Both the position numbers and the translations under genes were made by a program. Under the pieces are notes generated by a model. That model worked only from the letters and a program-made list of their open reading frames with translations, searched no databases and had not been told where the DNA came from. A DNA stretch of 64,000 nucleotides. It comes from Stropharia rugosoannulata. Lineage: Eukaryota > Basidiomycota > Agaricomycetes > Agaricales > Strophariaceae. Positions 1-11,392 of the stretch are shown here, in pieces (within the stretch, counting starts at the first letter, position 1; each line of letters starts with the position of its first letter). Location: the NCBI GenBank assembly GCA_028532985.1, contig JANCIK010000005.1, positions 998,501 through 1,062,500 of the forward strand. The letters are read 5' to 3'.

Positions 1-718
1 ATCGTTGCACGTTGGGCAACTCCTGCGGAAGCAACCAGCGACATACCGAATAATACAACTTGGACTTCGGACGAGATAAGTTGGAATTTGAGTTGATTTG
101 AGACTTGTAGAAGTAGTCCAAGGGAAGGCGAACCGACTAGAGTTGTCTTATAACGTTCGTTTGTTATAGCTGACTCGAAGACTTGAGCAAGACTTGAATT
201 GTTGTCGGGAACGTCGCGGGACCAACGCTAGAGTCTAGACTCCAGACTCCAGGCTGGCGCCTGGATGGGCTGGTAAATTCCTGGATCACGTGCTCTCTGG
301 ACGCGATGCGCCTTATGTAAGAGAACTTGGCCACGGCTAATAGGAGGCTATTAATAGACTATACCCTCAGCGGCGCTGAAGACTTTGGCCATAACGGACC
401 CATCTTTACAGGCATGCATATCTCTTCTTGACTATGTATAATTACGGATTGACCACTATTGTCACCTGTGGAACAACTATATCGTGCGCTTGGCCATTTG
501 AAGTATGCCACTGATGGGTCGCTCAGCTTGAAGCCAAGCTGCAGTTCAAATAGCTATCTGGTGCTTTAGAGACGTGGCCCATATTTACTCAGGACAAAAC
601 TGGTAATGGACCGTGCCACAGGCTATATAAAAAGCGCTAAAATGAAGGTTGCTCTTTGCTTACAACTCCCTATTCCCCTCTTCCGTCTGTCCAGCAGCCT
701 ACTGTTACAGCGGTAGAC
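1..718. other. Upstream region, no gene recognised
   Basis: I see no supported coding exon here. A TATA-like element (CTATATAAAAA) lies at about 623-633, just before the zinc-finger gene that follows. An ATG at 642 opens a short frame that soon stops, so the next in-frame ATG at 719 was preferred for that gene. Confidence 0.4.
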
Positions 719-1633
719 ATGAGATCCCACTCAGAAATCAGTTTCTCCACATTCAAACACACATCTTCCAGGCTCCAGCTGCCCAGGATATATTTTGGTA
801 CCGGTCATTCTCGTGGAAAGGGACTGAGAGCCATGAAGTACTCAAAATACGGCGCATCCACTAGTAATTTGAGCCTCGCTAGCAACACTGTCGACCAAAA
901 CGAGCCACAGCCTCCCAGACAGGGAAAACAACTCCCTCCAATGCTAACAGAGCACGGCAGCAGAACGTCACCAACTCATTCTGAAGAATACCTACTTGAA
1001 TACGCATCTCCTCCCTACACGCCACCAGAATTTTCGACTCATTCCGAAGAATATTTACTTGAATACGCATCTCCTCCATACACGCCACCAGATTTTTCCA
1101 ATGGTTACTTGCCCACGTTACCACATTGTCAAGCCTATGCAAGGATCCAACAAGCTTTACAAGCAGTGGTCAGTTATGTTTTCAAGTGTTGCAAGTCCTC
1201 ATTAATCGTTCGCGTTTTGAATACTCATAGAGACGAGAGGTAGATGAAGTAGTGAGAAGTTCGAAACCGGGCGGTAAGTTTATGTGCCCGCGCTACAAGT
1301 GCAGAAAACGCTTTGCCAATGAACGCGGTTTGACATCTCACATACTTTCGCATAATAGCTCCCAGGACATCACGTTAGTGCATGCCATCGTACCCAACGC
1401 TGCTTAAATACTTACCTAGTATCTGCCTATCAGATTATCTACTTGTCGTCGTTGTCAAGGAGCCTATTACGCCCCTACGCCAGAGCATCTTTGTGATCAG
1501 AACTTAAAAGAACGCGATTCCAGTAAGTTATCCTTCCCACCTTGCATAATGTAAATTTTGTCTTCATACACTGCGGTCTGTCATAGATCGGCGCTTCTTC
1601 CACAAGCTGAAATCTACGCTTAACTTCGCCTAG
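719..1633 (+). CDS. Small C2H2-type zinc-finger protein with a duplicated 21-residue motif
   Basis: The frame is continuous if introns are taken at about 1171-1231, 1380-1432 and 1531-1586, all with GT..AG ends. The second exon encodes a textbook C2H2 finger at about 1282-1350: CPRYKC, twelve residues, then HILSH (C-x4-C-x12-H-x3-H). The third exon encodes a second possible finger, CRRCQGAYYAPTPEHLCD. The first exon carries two adjacent copies of a 21-residue unit beginning THSEEYLLEYASPPYTPP, produced by a 63 nt tandem duplication. The product would be about 240 residues and is probably a nucleic-acid-binding protein. I do not recognise a named orthologue. The start codon is uncertain, and the fingers could also derive from an old mobile element. 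Confidence 0.5.
972..1097 (+). repeat. 63 nt tandem duplication inside coding exon
   Basis: Two adjacent 63 nt units differ at only a few positions. Both keep the reading frame and encode 21-residue repeats with the shared core SEEYLLEYASPPYTPP. The differences are mostly silent, which suggests the repeat is translated. Confidence 0.75.
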
Positions 1634-1832
1634 TTCCTGCTGCGCTTATCAAGTCCACTGTAATGTATATGAGTCAGACTTCCTTTTTACTTCTGATAAA
1701 CAGGAGAATTGAGCGGTGACAATCAAGGATATTATGTATTTTTTATAGAGTTATATTAGAAACTAAGGAATGTTGATGACTGCCGCACCAGGCAGCGTCA
1801 TTAATACCTATAAACCTGACACAAAGACCTAC

Positions 1833-2914
1833 TCAGTACGCGTGCTTATCCCGCGACTCCTTTCGGCACGCGTCTGAGCAGAAATAATCGTCCTCGCTCT
1901 GCGGCATGGTCAGACATAGAATACAAGGTTGGGCGTATCCGCTAGTGACTGCCATCCTTTAATTTCCACATAGGATGAACATATCGAATTAGCACTCGCA
2001 AAGAACAAGGACACAGCGTAAAAATAGACTCACTCCGCATGCGCCGAGGAGCAGTAGTCGTTCAGCTTCCTCCCCCGCGCGTCGCGCTGTACAGGTTCCC
2101 CGCAGCCAGTGATAAGGCACTCAAGATTATCGGCAGATTCTGGATCGCCCGTCCTAGTATGGGCGAGAAGTTGAGCGTCCTGCTCGGGCGCGCAGGAGAC
2201 TTGGGGGACCGCACCGTTCGTCATTACTACATGACCGGCAGTTGCCTGCGACGCGGCATCGGCCCCGGCGTGTGCGGGCGCGCTCGGAAGGAAGGGGTTG
2301 TTGGCGCTCGCCGGGTGGTGTAGATCAGTACCGGCGGGGTCGGCGAATGGGTCTTGCGGCGAATGATATTGTGGGGGAGGAGCAGGCGCGCGTGCGGTCG
2401 CTGCGGCGAGGGCAGCGGCAGGCTGTAACATGGCTTGTATTTGAGGTATATGCTGTATCACGAGCTCTGTGGCATTGCGGGTCAAAGGACGAAAAAAAGC
2501 GGCTCTACCGATTATTTGAACTCACTCGCTATTTTAATTGGGTCGAATGATCCCTGGACAGTACTCCCAGTCCTGCCGCCCCCTTTCCCTTTTGGGTTGG
2601 CCAACAAAGCACAGGTCTTGCCACAATATTCATATCCTTGAAATTTCGGCCTCTTGTGACAGTGCTTTGACAAGGGAGTCAAGATTGAACACAGTATCTC
2701 AGTCGCATTTACGACTGCACTCTTACCTTGCACAAGGCTGCTGCATGTCCGGCACAGGTCTTTGAGCAATATGGATGGTTATCGAACTTGGGTCGCTGAT
2801 TGCAGTACTACGTCACGCTAGCGTTATCATCGGAATAATACAGAGAGGCTGACAGAGACAACTAACACTGCAGAGTTCGAGTGTTTCCGAGGAGTTAGAT
2901 GAAAGTGCGGCCAT
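1833..2914 (-). CDS. Zinc-array protein related to the PARP N-terminus, no catalytic domain
   Basis: The start at 2914 begins MAALSSNSSETLELCS. The next exons give a first module (YCNQRPKF...YCSKTCAG) and a second (HCHKRPKF...YCGKTCA). A long Ala/Pro-rich linker follows, and then CLITGCGEPVQRDARG...YCSSAHAE at about 2030-2120. The last exon has CILC...DYFCSDACRK and stops at 1833. These are the same Cys/His modules, in the same order, that precede the PARP domain in the gene at 22618-24386, but no PARP exons follow. The protein is probably zinc-binding, and its role is unknown. It is transcribed in the same direction as the NADAR gene 257 bp upstream. The paralogue at 19931-20921 has the same layout but carries a stop codon, whereas this copy reads through intact. 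Confidence 0.7.
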
Positions 2915-3170
2915 CTGTTTTAACGATAATTTGCAATGCCGAACGTTGAACGCTGAACGACGGACGCTGGAGGAGGAAGGCCACAGAGTTGTAGACGTCA
3001 AGATATATATCCACATGCCCTCCTCGAGGCAAGCATAGCAGAGTGTAGCCATTGTGTTATAAAAATATATAGCAACGCATGCAACAAGCGTTCCAGACGC
3101 TGATATTAAAATGGCCATGCACAGTGAACATTGAACTGAGGAACGAGGCGGGTATCGATGACCACCACCG

Positions 3171-4269
3171 CTAATCAGATCTCCCCCGCAATTTGTTTCT
3201 GAGCCTTTCCAGGCACCTTCCGAGTTCATTCCGCCCTCGCCCATCGGCGCCGATTCCCCAAAATGCATCTTTATCAGAATTCTGAACGCGAGATATTAGT
3301 TTGAATACAGATACACCAAAATAGATAATACACACACACCTCAATAAGTTCTGCGTCCCCTGTTCCGAGGAGTTGTGCCTTCAAATCTGGGTGTTGCGTG
3401 AACTTGTAGAATAATGCCTTGTCCATCTGTTTCAAGCTAATCAGATTGCCGCGCCATACTGTTTTCTCTTTGAAGTTACCTTTTCGATATTGACTTGTTT
3501 CCAGTCAGGTCTCACCTCTGGTGCAAATCGTCGGGCTTCAGAGAATGCCACACTTGGCCTCTCGGAACAGGTCCGGATATGTTCTGCTAGGTTGGGTCTA
3601 TGAGGCCGGAACTAGACGGCGATCAATATTGGTATCTAACGCCAGCTCGTTGCAGATTGCGTACCTTGAAAGATTGAAAAAGGTGTTCGCTAGTAGGATA
3701 GCGCTTGCCCTCATACATTACGGGGTCGGGGGAGAAATTAGTGAAACCGTAATAAGGCTCATCCTTGTGGTAGAATAAGATTGGCGGTTGGCGAATCGGC
3801 TCTGGGACCGGAGGTAAAGCAGGAAGGGGAGGAAAGGTCTTCCGTGGTAAATCTGGGAGAGGCGACGATGGAGCACTTGCAGGCTTTCCCCCTGAACGGC
3901 GTGGGCGGAATATGCTCATGCGTGACGAAGACCTAGAACTCTCGCGACTATGGGAACTTGGGGTATGCTCTTGCTCTAAATTGAAAGGGGTTGTTAGCAA
4001 AGTACAGTACTACATATGGCTGGCGGTGTCTTACTATGCGTAGGGCTGTTATTTTCGCTTTTATCCGCTAAAGAAAATAGAGTATTGAGGCTGGGGGCGT
4101 CCCAATGAGCTGGGTCGGTGTCCGAGGCGACATAGATGGTGCGCACGCGCTCTTCAACGCGGTAGACAGGAGCATGCTTCGTCTTTGGAGAGAGCATTTC
4201 GGAATCCGAAACCGACTTGAGTGTCACAATCGGCGACGTGAGTATGGAGATGGTCTTTGGGGAGCGCAT
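3171..4269 (-). CDS. NADAR (YbiA/DUF1768) family protein with a long disordered N-terminal extension
   Basis: Four or five exons join into one protein. The N-terminal part (about 150 residues) is rich in Ser, Arg and Pro (for example PRKTFPPLPALPPVPEP) and looks disordered. The NADAR domain follows: ILFYHKDEPYYGFTNFSPD and YPTSEHLFQSFKV (before 3660), then RPNLAEHIRTCSERPSVAFS, MDKALFYKFTQHPDLKAQLL with GTGDAELIE, and finally DAFWGIGADGRGRNELGRCL near the stop at 3171. The Glu of SEHLFQ, the FWG-G segment and the GRNELG motif are hallmark positions. The family acts on ADP-ribose-linked compounds such as riboflavin intermediates, and some members reverse guanine ADP-ribosylation. Which of these activities applies here is inference. 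A second copy lies at 21153-21822. Confidence 0.88.
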
Positions 4270-5780
4270 GAAGTTCTAAAACCTATGGTACGGCGGCCTC
4301 GTTCAAAAGAAGTGTATGTTTGTTCAAGTAGCTGCAAGACGTGCTGCTTCGGAGGGAGGTGCGGATTTCTGCCTGAGTGGAACCACTGAATGTGCTGCAG
4401 TTAACATGACTGGTGCCACGAGGTATAAGCATTGCTCCTGCGTTGCTTTCACCTGATTATCGCAAATTTAGAATCAAACGGAGTGGCGTTGGTACAGTGG
4501 TAATATCAAAAATAACACTTCCGTGCCCCAAACAAGCTGCGATCTTGCACTAGAAATCGTGAAAAAAATCGCGATGACCGATGACTTGCACTTTCTCCTG
4601 CAATGTCAAGTTGATGAATGAGCGCTGAGCGCTCAGCACGCTGCAAGAGCCGTGTGCGACGTGTCTGACGAGTGACCGTGAGAGTAAGAACGGCCCGACA
4701 CGCCCGCACACGGTTGCAGCCGTTTGGAAAATCTCCGAATCGTCCTTCGTTGACTCTTCGTATCTAAGCCTACGGCGTACGAGATCTTGAAATGCATACC
4801 ATCTACTTGGCATCTACAACTCTGTAACGGGATTGACCTCCGTATTTACTTGGTATATCCTCTGGAACTCGCCCATTCAGTCGATGCGACCTCCGCCTTT
4901 AGGGATCTACCCCATTTATGAGAAGTTGTTCCGGGCAGTGACATATCTGATGTAGGATGCTGAAACTGAGGCAGATCCTGTCAAAGCGGTAAGTATGCAA
5001 AAAGTATCATGTACGCCTAATACTTTCAGATTTAATGCGGAAATAGTGTGCACTACCGACAAGAAAGGGACTGGTTAGTGGCGAACGTACTAGGTTTCCG
5101 GACTTGGCGGTCAAGGCCTATCTTATACGAGCTACTTCGTCGATGAAGATATAGTGTTTACGATCATACGGACCGCTTCCAACGCGTCATCAGGGTCGAC
5201 TAAAATCTATGTTTACACCAGTGCCGTCATGGGCTGTACAACCGGTGTTCGCTTTACGATTAACCGTCTATTCAAAAATAGGCGCCTATATGCACAGAAT
5301 TTGCGGGACCGGAGTTGCTTTCTACTTCTGTAGCAGGTTTACAAATGAGGTGACAATAGCAAACACCTTAAGGAGGCGCTCACTGACAATACGCATTCTC
5401 TTAGCATATGTATCATCTATGTGCAGCCAATTTTTGTTTCGCCAGTACATCTAGTGGGTGATCAGATGCCAAGGTATGCACACATAGTAGTGACTTTAAG
5501 TTTGCGGTAATTTGTCCCCGCCCACGCTCTGCTTCCTATTGGGGTGCGCGACGCAATGATTCACAACGGTGTAATTGACCACTGACCACTTTTTTCAGGT
5601 CAATCAATATATATGATTGTTAATTGCTGTGCCACAGAAATCACAATGTTCTCCGAGAATACAATGCACACATTTCAGGTCACCTCCGGAAGTAGCGCTA
5701 TGAAACAGAAAAGAAGCCGTCTTTCCTATTGCCGCAATCTATGAATATAGCTCACAAAATGTAGATTGAGGAACGTCGCG
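4270..5780. other. Intergenic, no supported gene
   Basis: This stretch lies between the NADAR gene, which reads leftward, and the P450, which reads rightward. Short open frames exist on both strands (for example about 4550-4813 on the minus strand), but they show no family motif, no consistent exon joins and no repeat in the window. It probably contains both promoters. Confidence 0.4.
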
Positions 5781-5790
5781 CATATATAAG
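5781..5790 (+). promoter_or_regulatory. TATA-like box of the P450 gene
   Basis: The sequence CATATATAAG lies 43-52 bp upstream of the ATG at 5833. This is a reasonable distance for a TATA element with a short 5' leader. Confidence 0.5.
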
Positions 5791-5832
5791 CCTCTCAAGA
5801 CATGGGGATGTGCACAGACAATATCACTAGCA

Positions 5833-7985
5833 ATGGCGTCGTTTTTTAACCTTCTTCTGTCTCTCGCCGCAGCATCTCTTAGCATCACCGTATTTATATT
5901 CTTTCAGCAAAGAAAACAGCGAAAACTTCAATATCCTCCAGGCCCGCGGCCCCTGCCTCTCATAGGCAACATGCTTGATATGCCCTCCAAAGACGCTGCC
6001 CGCGTATTCATTGAATGGGGCAAAAAGCATAACAGTACGTTCACATTGACCAAACGCTTCTGCATACATGTATTTGACTACTATGGCTTCGTAGGTGATA
6101 TTCTATATGCAAGCGCGCTGGGTAACAACGTGTTTGTTATGAACAAGCTCAAAGACGCGGTTGAAATTTTCGAGAGGCGTAGCAGAGTATACTCTGATAG
6201 AGAAAAAATTCCCTTGGTCAAAATGTGCGTATTACGGTAGCTCGGTCGTATTTCTTTATCTTGTTATACTGACGACCGCAAATTAGGATGGGATGGGATC
6301 GCAACATTGGTTTGAATCAATACGGGGACACGTGGAGAATTCATCGCAAGATATGCCAGCAGAACTTCAACCAGAGAGCTGCAGTAGAATATCACCCGAT
6401 TATCAGATCTAAGGTACACGGACTATTACAAGCCTTGCTTAAAACTCCGGAGCATTTCGAAGAGCACACTAAGACGTGGGTCCAGTAGTTTGTGTCGTAC
6501 GCCACGTCATTCTGATGCCATTGCAGGTTTTCAACTTCAATCCCGTTGTCCGCCATGTACGGCTACGAGGCAGAGTCGCTTAATGATCCATGGGTCGAGC
6601 TCGCAGATAAGAGCCTTCTTATGGGTGCAGCGTTGCTAACTCCTGCTGGAAGCCTCATCAACATCTTCCCGTTCTTGAGACATATTCCTTCTTGGTTCCC
6701 TGGGGCTTCGTCCAGGAAAACAGCGGATGAGGTGAAACGACTAACCGAATGGCTTATTGAGAGCCCACTAGATTGGGTCAAGAAAAAGATGGCGCGTAAT
6801 TGATTGGAAAAATAATAATATTGCTAACATGCGACCATTCTATAGGCCGATGGTACTTATACTCCATCTCTTGTTTCGAAACACTTGGAAGGATCCGGCG
6901 GGAAAGCTGCAACCAAGGAGGAAGAGACCATCATAAGCGACATAGCTTTCTCCATTTATGTTGGTGGGTCCCCCTCGCCTTTTTCTCAGTACTAAACATG
7001 CTCACATGTAACTCTATAGGTGGCTCGGATACGGTATGTTCGTGCTTTTACCCACATAGCACATTTCATCTAAGATGAAACGCGATGACTAAGGCGAAAT
7101 CGCTCACCCGAACGTTTGTGTATCTAATGGCTACCCATCCGGAAGTTCAGCAGAAGGCACAGATGGAGATAGATTCCGTCACTGGCGGAGCACGCTTACC
7201 CGACTTCGAAGATCGACCCTTTATGCCGTATATGGAAGCTATGTACAGAGAGCTCATGCGTTGGATGCCCCCTCTTCACATTGGTCTTCCTCATTACTCG
7301 ACCGAAGATGACATGTACCAGGGATACTTCATACCAAAAGGCAGGTCAATTTCTATGCAGCTAATATGACAAGGCTCATGATCATACTTCTAGGTACCAC
7401 TATTATTGGAAATATCTGGTAAGATCTCAGAACTGTCTAAGTTACGCAGAGAATTGACGCTCTCTAGGGCGATGACGCATGACGAAGAGGTTTACCCCGA
7501 ACCTGACCTGTTCAAGCCTGAGCGCTTTTTCAACGAAGATGGTACACTTAACGACGACGACACCGTTCTTGCATACGGATTCGGTAGACGGTTAGTAACT
7601 CTTGCATATAGTGCGACACGATGTTGATTAGCAAGTAATGTTTGTATAGGATTTGTGTAGGAAAGCATGTCGCGTCGTCCATTGTACGTGAAATTCCTGT
7701 AAGCTATTACCCAGGCACTAACGAGTTAATTGCCAGGTCTGGATGATGATGACATCACTAATAGCGAGCTTCCACATTGGCAAGGCGAGGGACGAACTCG
7801 GACTGGAAATTGAAATCAAAGACGATTTCATCGACTACGGCATCTTGACGTGAGTATTTCTTATTCCCTATATGTGATTCTACTCACATCCATCTTTATA
7901 TAGTCATAAGAAACCATTTGAATGCTCTTTTAAGCCTCGGTCAGATGTGGCCACGGAGTTGATCACTGAGAAAACAAACGTCTGA
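5833..7985 (+). CDS. Cytochrome P450 monooxygenase
   Basis: The ATG at 5833 begins an N-terminal membrane anchor (FNLLLSLAAASLSITVFIFF) and the proline hinge YPPGPRPLPLIGN, so this is a microsomal class II P450. Later exons show the C-helix motif WRIHRK, the I-helix oxygen-binding segment VGGSDTT at 7010-7090 (split by an intron), the K-helix ExxR as ELMRW, the PERF motif as KPERF, and the haem loop GFGRR|ICVGKH across an intron at about 7595-7650. The Cys ligand is present. The stop is at 7985. The general layout resembles fungal P450s of the O-methylsterigmatocystin oxidoreductase type, but I cannot assign a CYP family or substrate. It sits inside the PARP/NADAR region, and no biosynthetic cluster is visible around it. 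About nine introns are needed, and exact borders are approximate. Confidence 0.9.
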
Positions 7986-8646
7986 CGTATTGGGGCCTGT
8001 CTTTGCTTGTTTATTTCTCCTCTTATGATCTAGAAGACATTTTATAGACGTAGAATACTAACTTTTTTGGTGATAAGTGCAATTCTCGGACAATTTTATA
8101 TTTAAATCGTCATTTTATCATTTATTTAGCCCTTGATAGATTTTCGTTGTAATTGAAGTTTAACTTGTAGGCAGATAAATCACTTAGCATAATTGACATT
8201 AGCGCCTGCGGCGGTCCGGTGGCCGCGCAGGGTCGCGCTCAAGTCGCGTGAGGTCGCATGGCAGCTCGGAAGCGGTTATAACTTGAAGTAACTCCGAGTC
8301 CGACACACTTCGACGCGGGGGCTGAACTTTTATGATCCGTACACGCCGTGTAGTGCACATACTTGGCACACACTCGACGTTTCACAACCATGCACACAGT
8401 GATACAAGTAATAAACACCTAAGTACAGCGGGTCTGTAACATTAAACTGCACTAGCATACATACGCATACAGGAGACCACGCGTTAATCAAAGAATCAAA
8501 ATGTAAATTCCCCACTGTACACGATGAAAGAACGTGTTTCTCCAGGTGAATCAGCCACACACTGGCCGGTCGCCTTTGACCCATGATTCCAGTCGAAAAG
8601 ACAGAAAAGCAATCCTTTACTCAAACAATTCTTCTTCTCACTCACG
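7986..8646. other. Intergenic with a GC-rich patch
   Basis: After the P450 stop the sequence is AT-rich. It is then interrupted by a distinctly GC-rich patch at about 8200-8320 containing short repeats of CGCG and GGTCGC. No coding exon is supported until the PARP gene that starts at 8647. Confidence 0.4.
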
Positions 8647-9727
8647 ATGTCTTCAAGCTCGACGTATGACGAATTCAGCTATAGTCATCCTAAAAATCAC
8701 GGATACGGCAAATCAAAGAGACTGCGGCGCCTCCTGCCTAGCAGTCCCGAGTACTCAGCCGGTGAGTTTGAACCTTTGTGTATGGAAACTCCATACGAAC
8801 TTAGTATCCTCCTGAAGTGACAGCATTATTCGATAAGGGTTGGAGACACCCCAAGAAATTGAAACCATATGTCCATGGCGTATTCAAAGTCCTGTCTTCC
8901 GATAGCGATCTCGAACGATATCTACAATACAGGTACAGCCGTAGTGACATCATCAGTTGGGACAAAGTCTTCTAAAACTTATATTTACTCCAGAAAGAAG
9001 GTGGTATCGTCTTCAGCAGACCTCCGTAGCAAGCTGAAGAATCCAGCCAATGAGAAATACTTGTTTCATGGGACCAATCGTTATTGTCGGTTGGCAGAAG
9101 ACAGGAGCCGAGTTCGCCTTTGCGCCATTGAAGAATGCTATCTTTGTTCGATCCTTTTACGCTCGTTTGATGTTTCAAAATGCGGTGAGCTTTCAGCATA
9201 AATCTTCAGTCATTATATAGTTTAAAATAGTTATGAAAGGCTTGAAGAACAAGTTCCGTCGATTTGGATCTGGAATTTACACCAGCTCCTGTTCGTCAAG
9301 TGAGTTTTGCATAGTATTACTGGTCGGTGCTATTCTTACTGTGGTACAGAGGCTGACGACTATATTGCCAATGGGGACCCGATGACAAACCTCCGAGTAC
9401 TACTTGTGTGTCGAGTCATCGTAGGTAAGCCTTACAGGCGGCGGAGAAACGCTACGAGATTAACAGAGCCTCCAACCGGCTATCATTCCGTGCGTGCAAG
9501 CCATTTGTCATCTTAGGCAATTATAATAATCTTGTTTCATTCGTTTTTATTCACAGATTGTTGGAGAACCTGGCATTGACCTGAATTACGAGGAGACCGT
9601 AGTATACAACAATGACGCAATTCGACCGGCATTCCTGATTGTGTACGGGGATCAGCCACCCTTGGAGGCCAAGAATAACCTCCGATCCGTGATTGCGGGG
9701 TTATTCAAGACGCCTCTTGCTGTATAA
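8647..9727 (+). CDS. PARP catalytic-domain protein, short form without zinc array
   Basis: The first exon (MSSSSTYDEFSYSHPKNHGY) has no Cys/His modules. The next carries GWRHPKKLKPYVHGVFKV, equivalent to the SWRH...VRRVYKI segment of the paralogues. The catalytic domain shows the NAD-binding His in YLFHGTNR, the Tyr in RFGSGIYTSS, and the third triad residue Glu in NYEETVVYNNDAIRPAFLI, an H-Y-E set as in active poly(ADP-ribose) polymerases. The Cys pairs LCAIEECYLCS are family-specific. The stop is at 9727, only 85 bp from the stop of the opposing PARP gene at 9813, so the two are tail to tail. It is likely to be an NAD-dependent ADP-ribosyltransferase. Target and chain length are unknown. 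Confidence 0.85.
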
Positions 9728-9812
9728 TTTTCTTCGATACTATATGTACAGTACTGGATATCACCTAAATTATGTATATTGCTATTACGAAGATATATTC
9801 GCTGCAAACAAT

Positions 9813-11031
9813 TCAGGCGAGGTACATAATGATGTAGACAGGAAGAATAGCGTCAGAGACGGGAACGAAAAGCGGATTGTTATCCGAATTGCTCTGCTGG
9901 GCAATTAGGTACAAAACTATTAGTCATTAGGAAATGTATCACACCTTATCCTTTGATTGCGTTGCGACATCGCATGCAATCGTAACTCGATACGGCGAGG
10001 TTGTGCATGATGTCGCAAAACGATCAGCAAGCGCGGGGTTTTGATACGAGTATATCCCATCCCCAAACCTGTACAGCATATACACCAATGAAAAGCGCGC
10101 TCTAATGTAATCTTAGGCTTACTAACCTTCCGATGTTAAACTCTGCGTCGAAGGCCTGAGTCTTGAAACCCGATTTCGCAATGCAGCATATCCCGCAGGA
10201 CTTGAAGTGACAAAGGACCGGGCCTTTCGTACCGAGGTCGCAAATACACTGAGCGCTATGGAAGGCTCTTATGTCTTCGGTGATATGATTGGCCGTTCTA
10301 CAAAATGTTGGTAAGTGACATACGCTTGGTAAGTTTTATGTGTTGAATGCAGACCTGTAACTATCATGACGACTACGAATTCCGTATGGAAGAACAATCT
10401 CATAAATTTTATCCGCCGATGGACGAGGCTGTTCGGAATCCCATGCAGAAAGGAATTCAGAGCGAACTAAAGATTGAATCGGTTTTTGCGCCGACTTAAA
10501 TAAAATAAAAAAAGCCACAACGTACCAGCCTTATATTCCTTGCTGTTAGAAAGAAGCTCCCGCAAAGCCGGTCCTGGTGGAGGGGCTTGATTGCACGGAA
10601 TACAGATATTACCAATAGTGCGAGGTTGGATATGACAAATATCGCATCCTTTCACGTATCCAAGGCGTACTCCTTCTCTAAATAAACATCCTCAGTAATT
10701 CATCCAGAGGCACCAGATGGATTTACTTTGCATGAGCGTCGGAACAGAAGTTTCCAAACGCTGATTTGCCAGTCGCGCGGCAACCCTGTAGTAAACAGGG
10801 AGTAAGAGATGGTCCTTGGCCATTTCTTGCGCAAGTACGACCGCAATACGGATGTTTATGTCCATTTTCGACATATTTCGGCCGCTTGCCACAGACCTAC
10901 ATACAAGATTAATTTTCTGAAGGGGCGGGACGGCATAATGCAGAGCTTACTTCGCACAAGTCGTTCTGGGCGGGAGGTTTAGCGCGGCTGCCCGAGTTCC
11001 ATCCCATGATATTGCTGATCATTGAGCTCAT
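9813..11031 (-). CDS. PARP-like protein with zinc modules and a missing catalytic Glu
   Basis: The start is taken at 11031 (MSSMISNIMGWNSGSRAKPP). Zinc modules follow: LCE|VCGKRPKY...YCGRTCA at about 10975-10810, CLLQGCRATG...FCSDAHAK, and CDICHIQ...CIPCN at about 10640-10590. Then come KIYEIVLPYG, the His segment AFHSAQC, CDLGTKGPVLCHFKSCGICC, the Tyr segment RFGDGIYSYQNPALADRFA, and the C-terminus NNPLFVPVSDAILPVYIIMY with its stop at 9813. Aligned to the paralogues, the third triad position (Glu in DELVVY) is Pro here, and the His sits in FHS rather than WHG. Loss of the Glu suggests mono-ADP-ribosylation or an inactive enzyme, which is inference. The gene is convergent with the PARP at 8647-9727 and divergent from the one at 11393. 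Confidence 0.8.
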
Positions 11032-11392
11032 GAGATGTGAGGTGTCGAAAGATATACGCCGCACCGCTGATACTAGAGCATCGGTATAAGGATTCCACGA
11101 GTATTGCCTCGTGTACACAATGCAAACACGGCAGCCTCATGTCATGATCACAGAGCTAAGCTCTAAGCTAGGTCGTATGACTATTTTAATGCGTTGTCTT
11201 GCGTCTTCTGTCTCATCGAAATCACATACGATAAGCCTCATGGATATCGTCCCGCAGCCTCGTTCAATGTATCTTTCGTCGGCGGTTGTTCCAATGAAAT
11301 GAAGTGTACCAAAGCAAGTCCGCATCGCAGTTAAAATCTCGTAGACTTGATCTCCATTGCGATACCCACTTTACTTTCAGACAAAAGAAACG

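Noticed and set aside
2039..2550. Plus-strand frames of 94 and 102 codons
   Set aside because: Antisense to the Ala/Pro-rich exon of the zinc-array gene; GC-rich linker codons keep several frames open.
11137..11345. Open frame on the minus strand between two divergent PARP genes (contains IVCDFDETEDARQR)
   Set aside because: It looks protein-like, but the plus strand is equally open, there is no start or splice partner, and the space is the shared promoter of the flanking genes.
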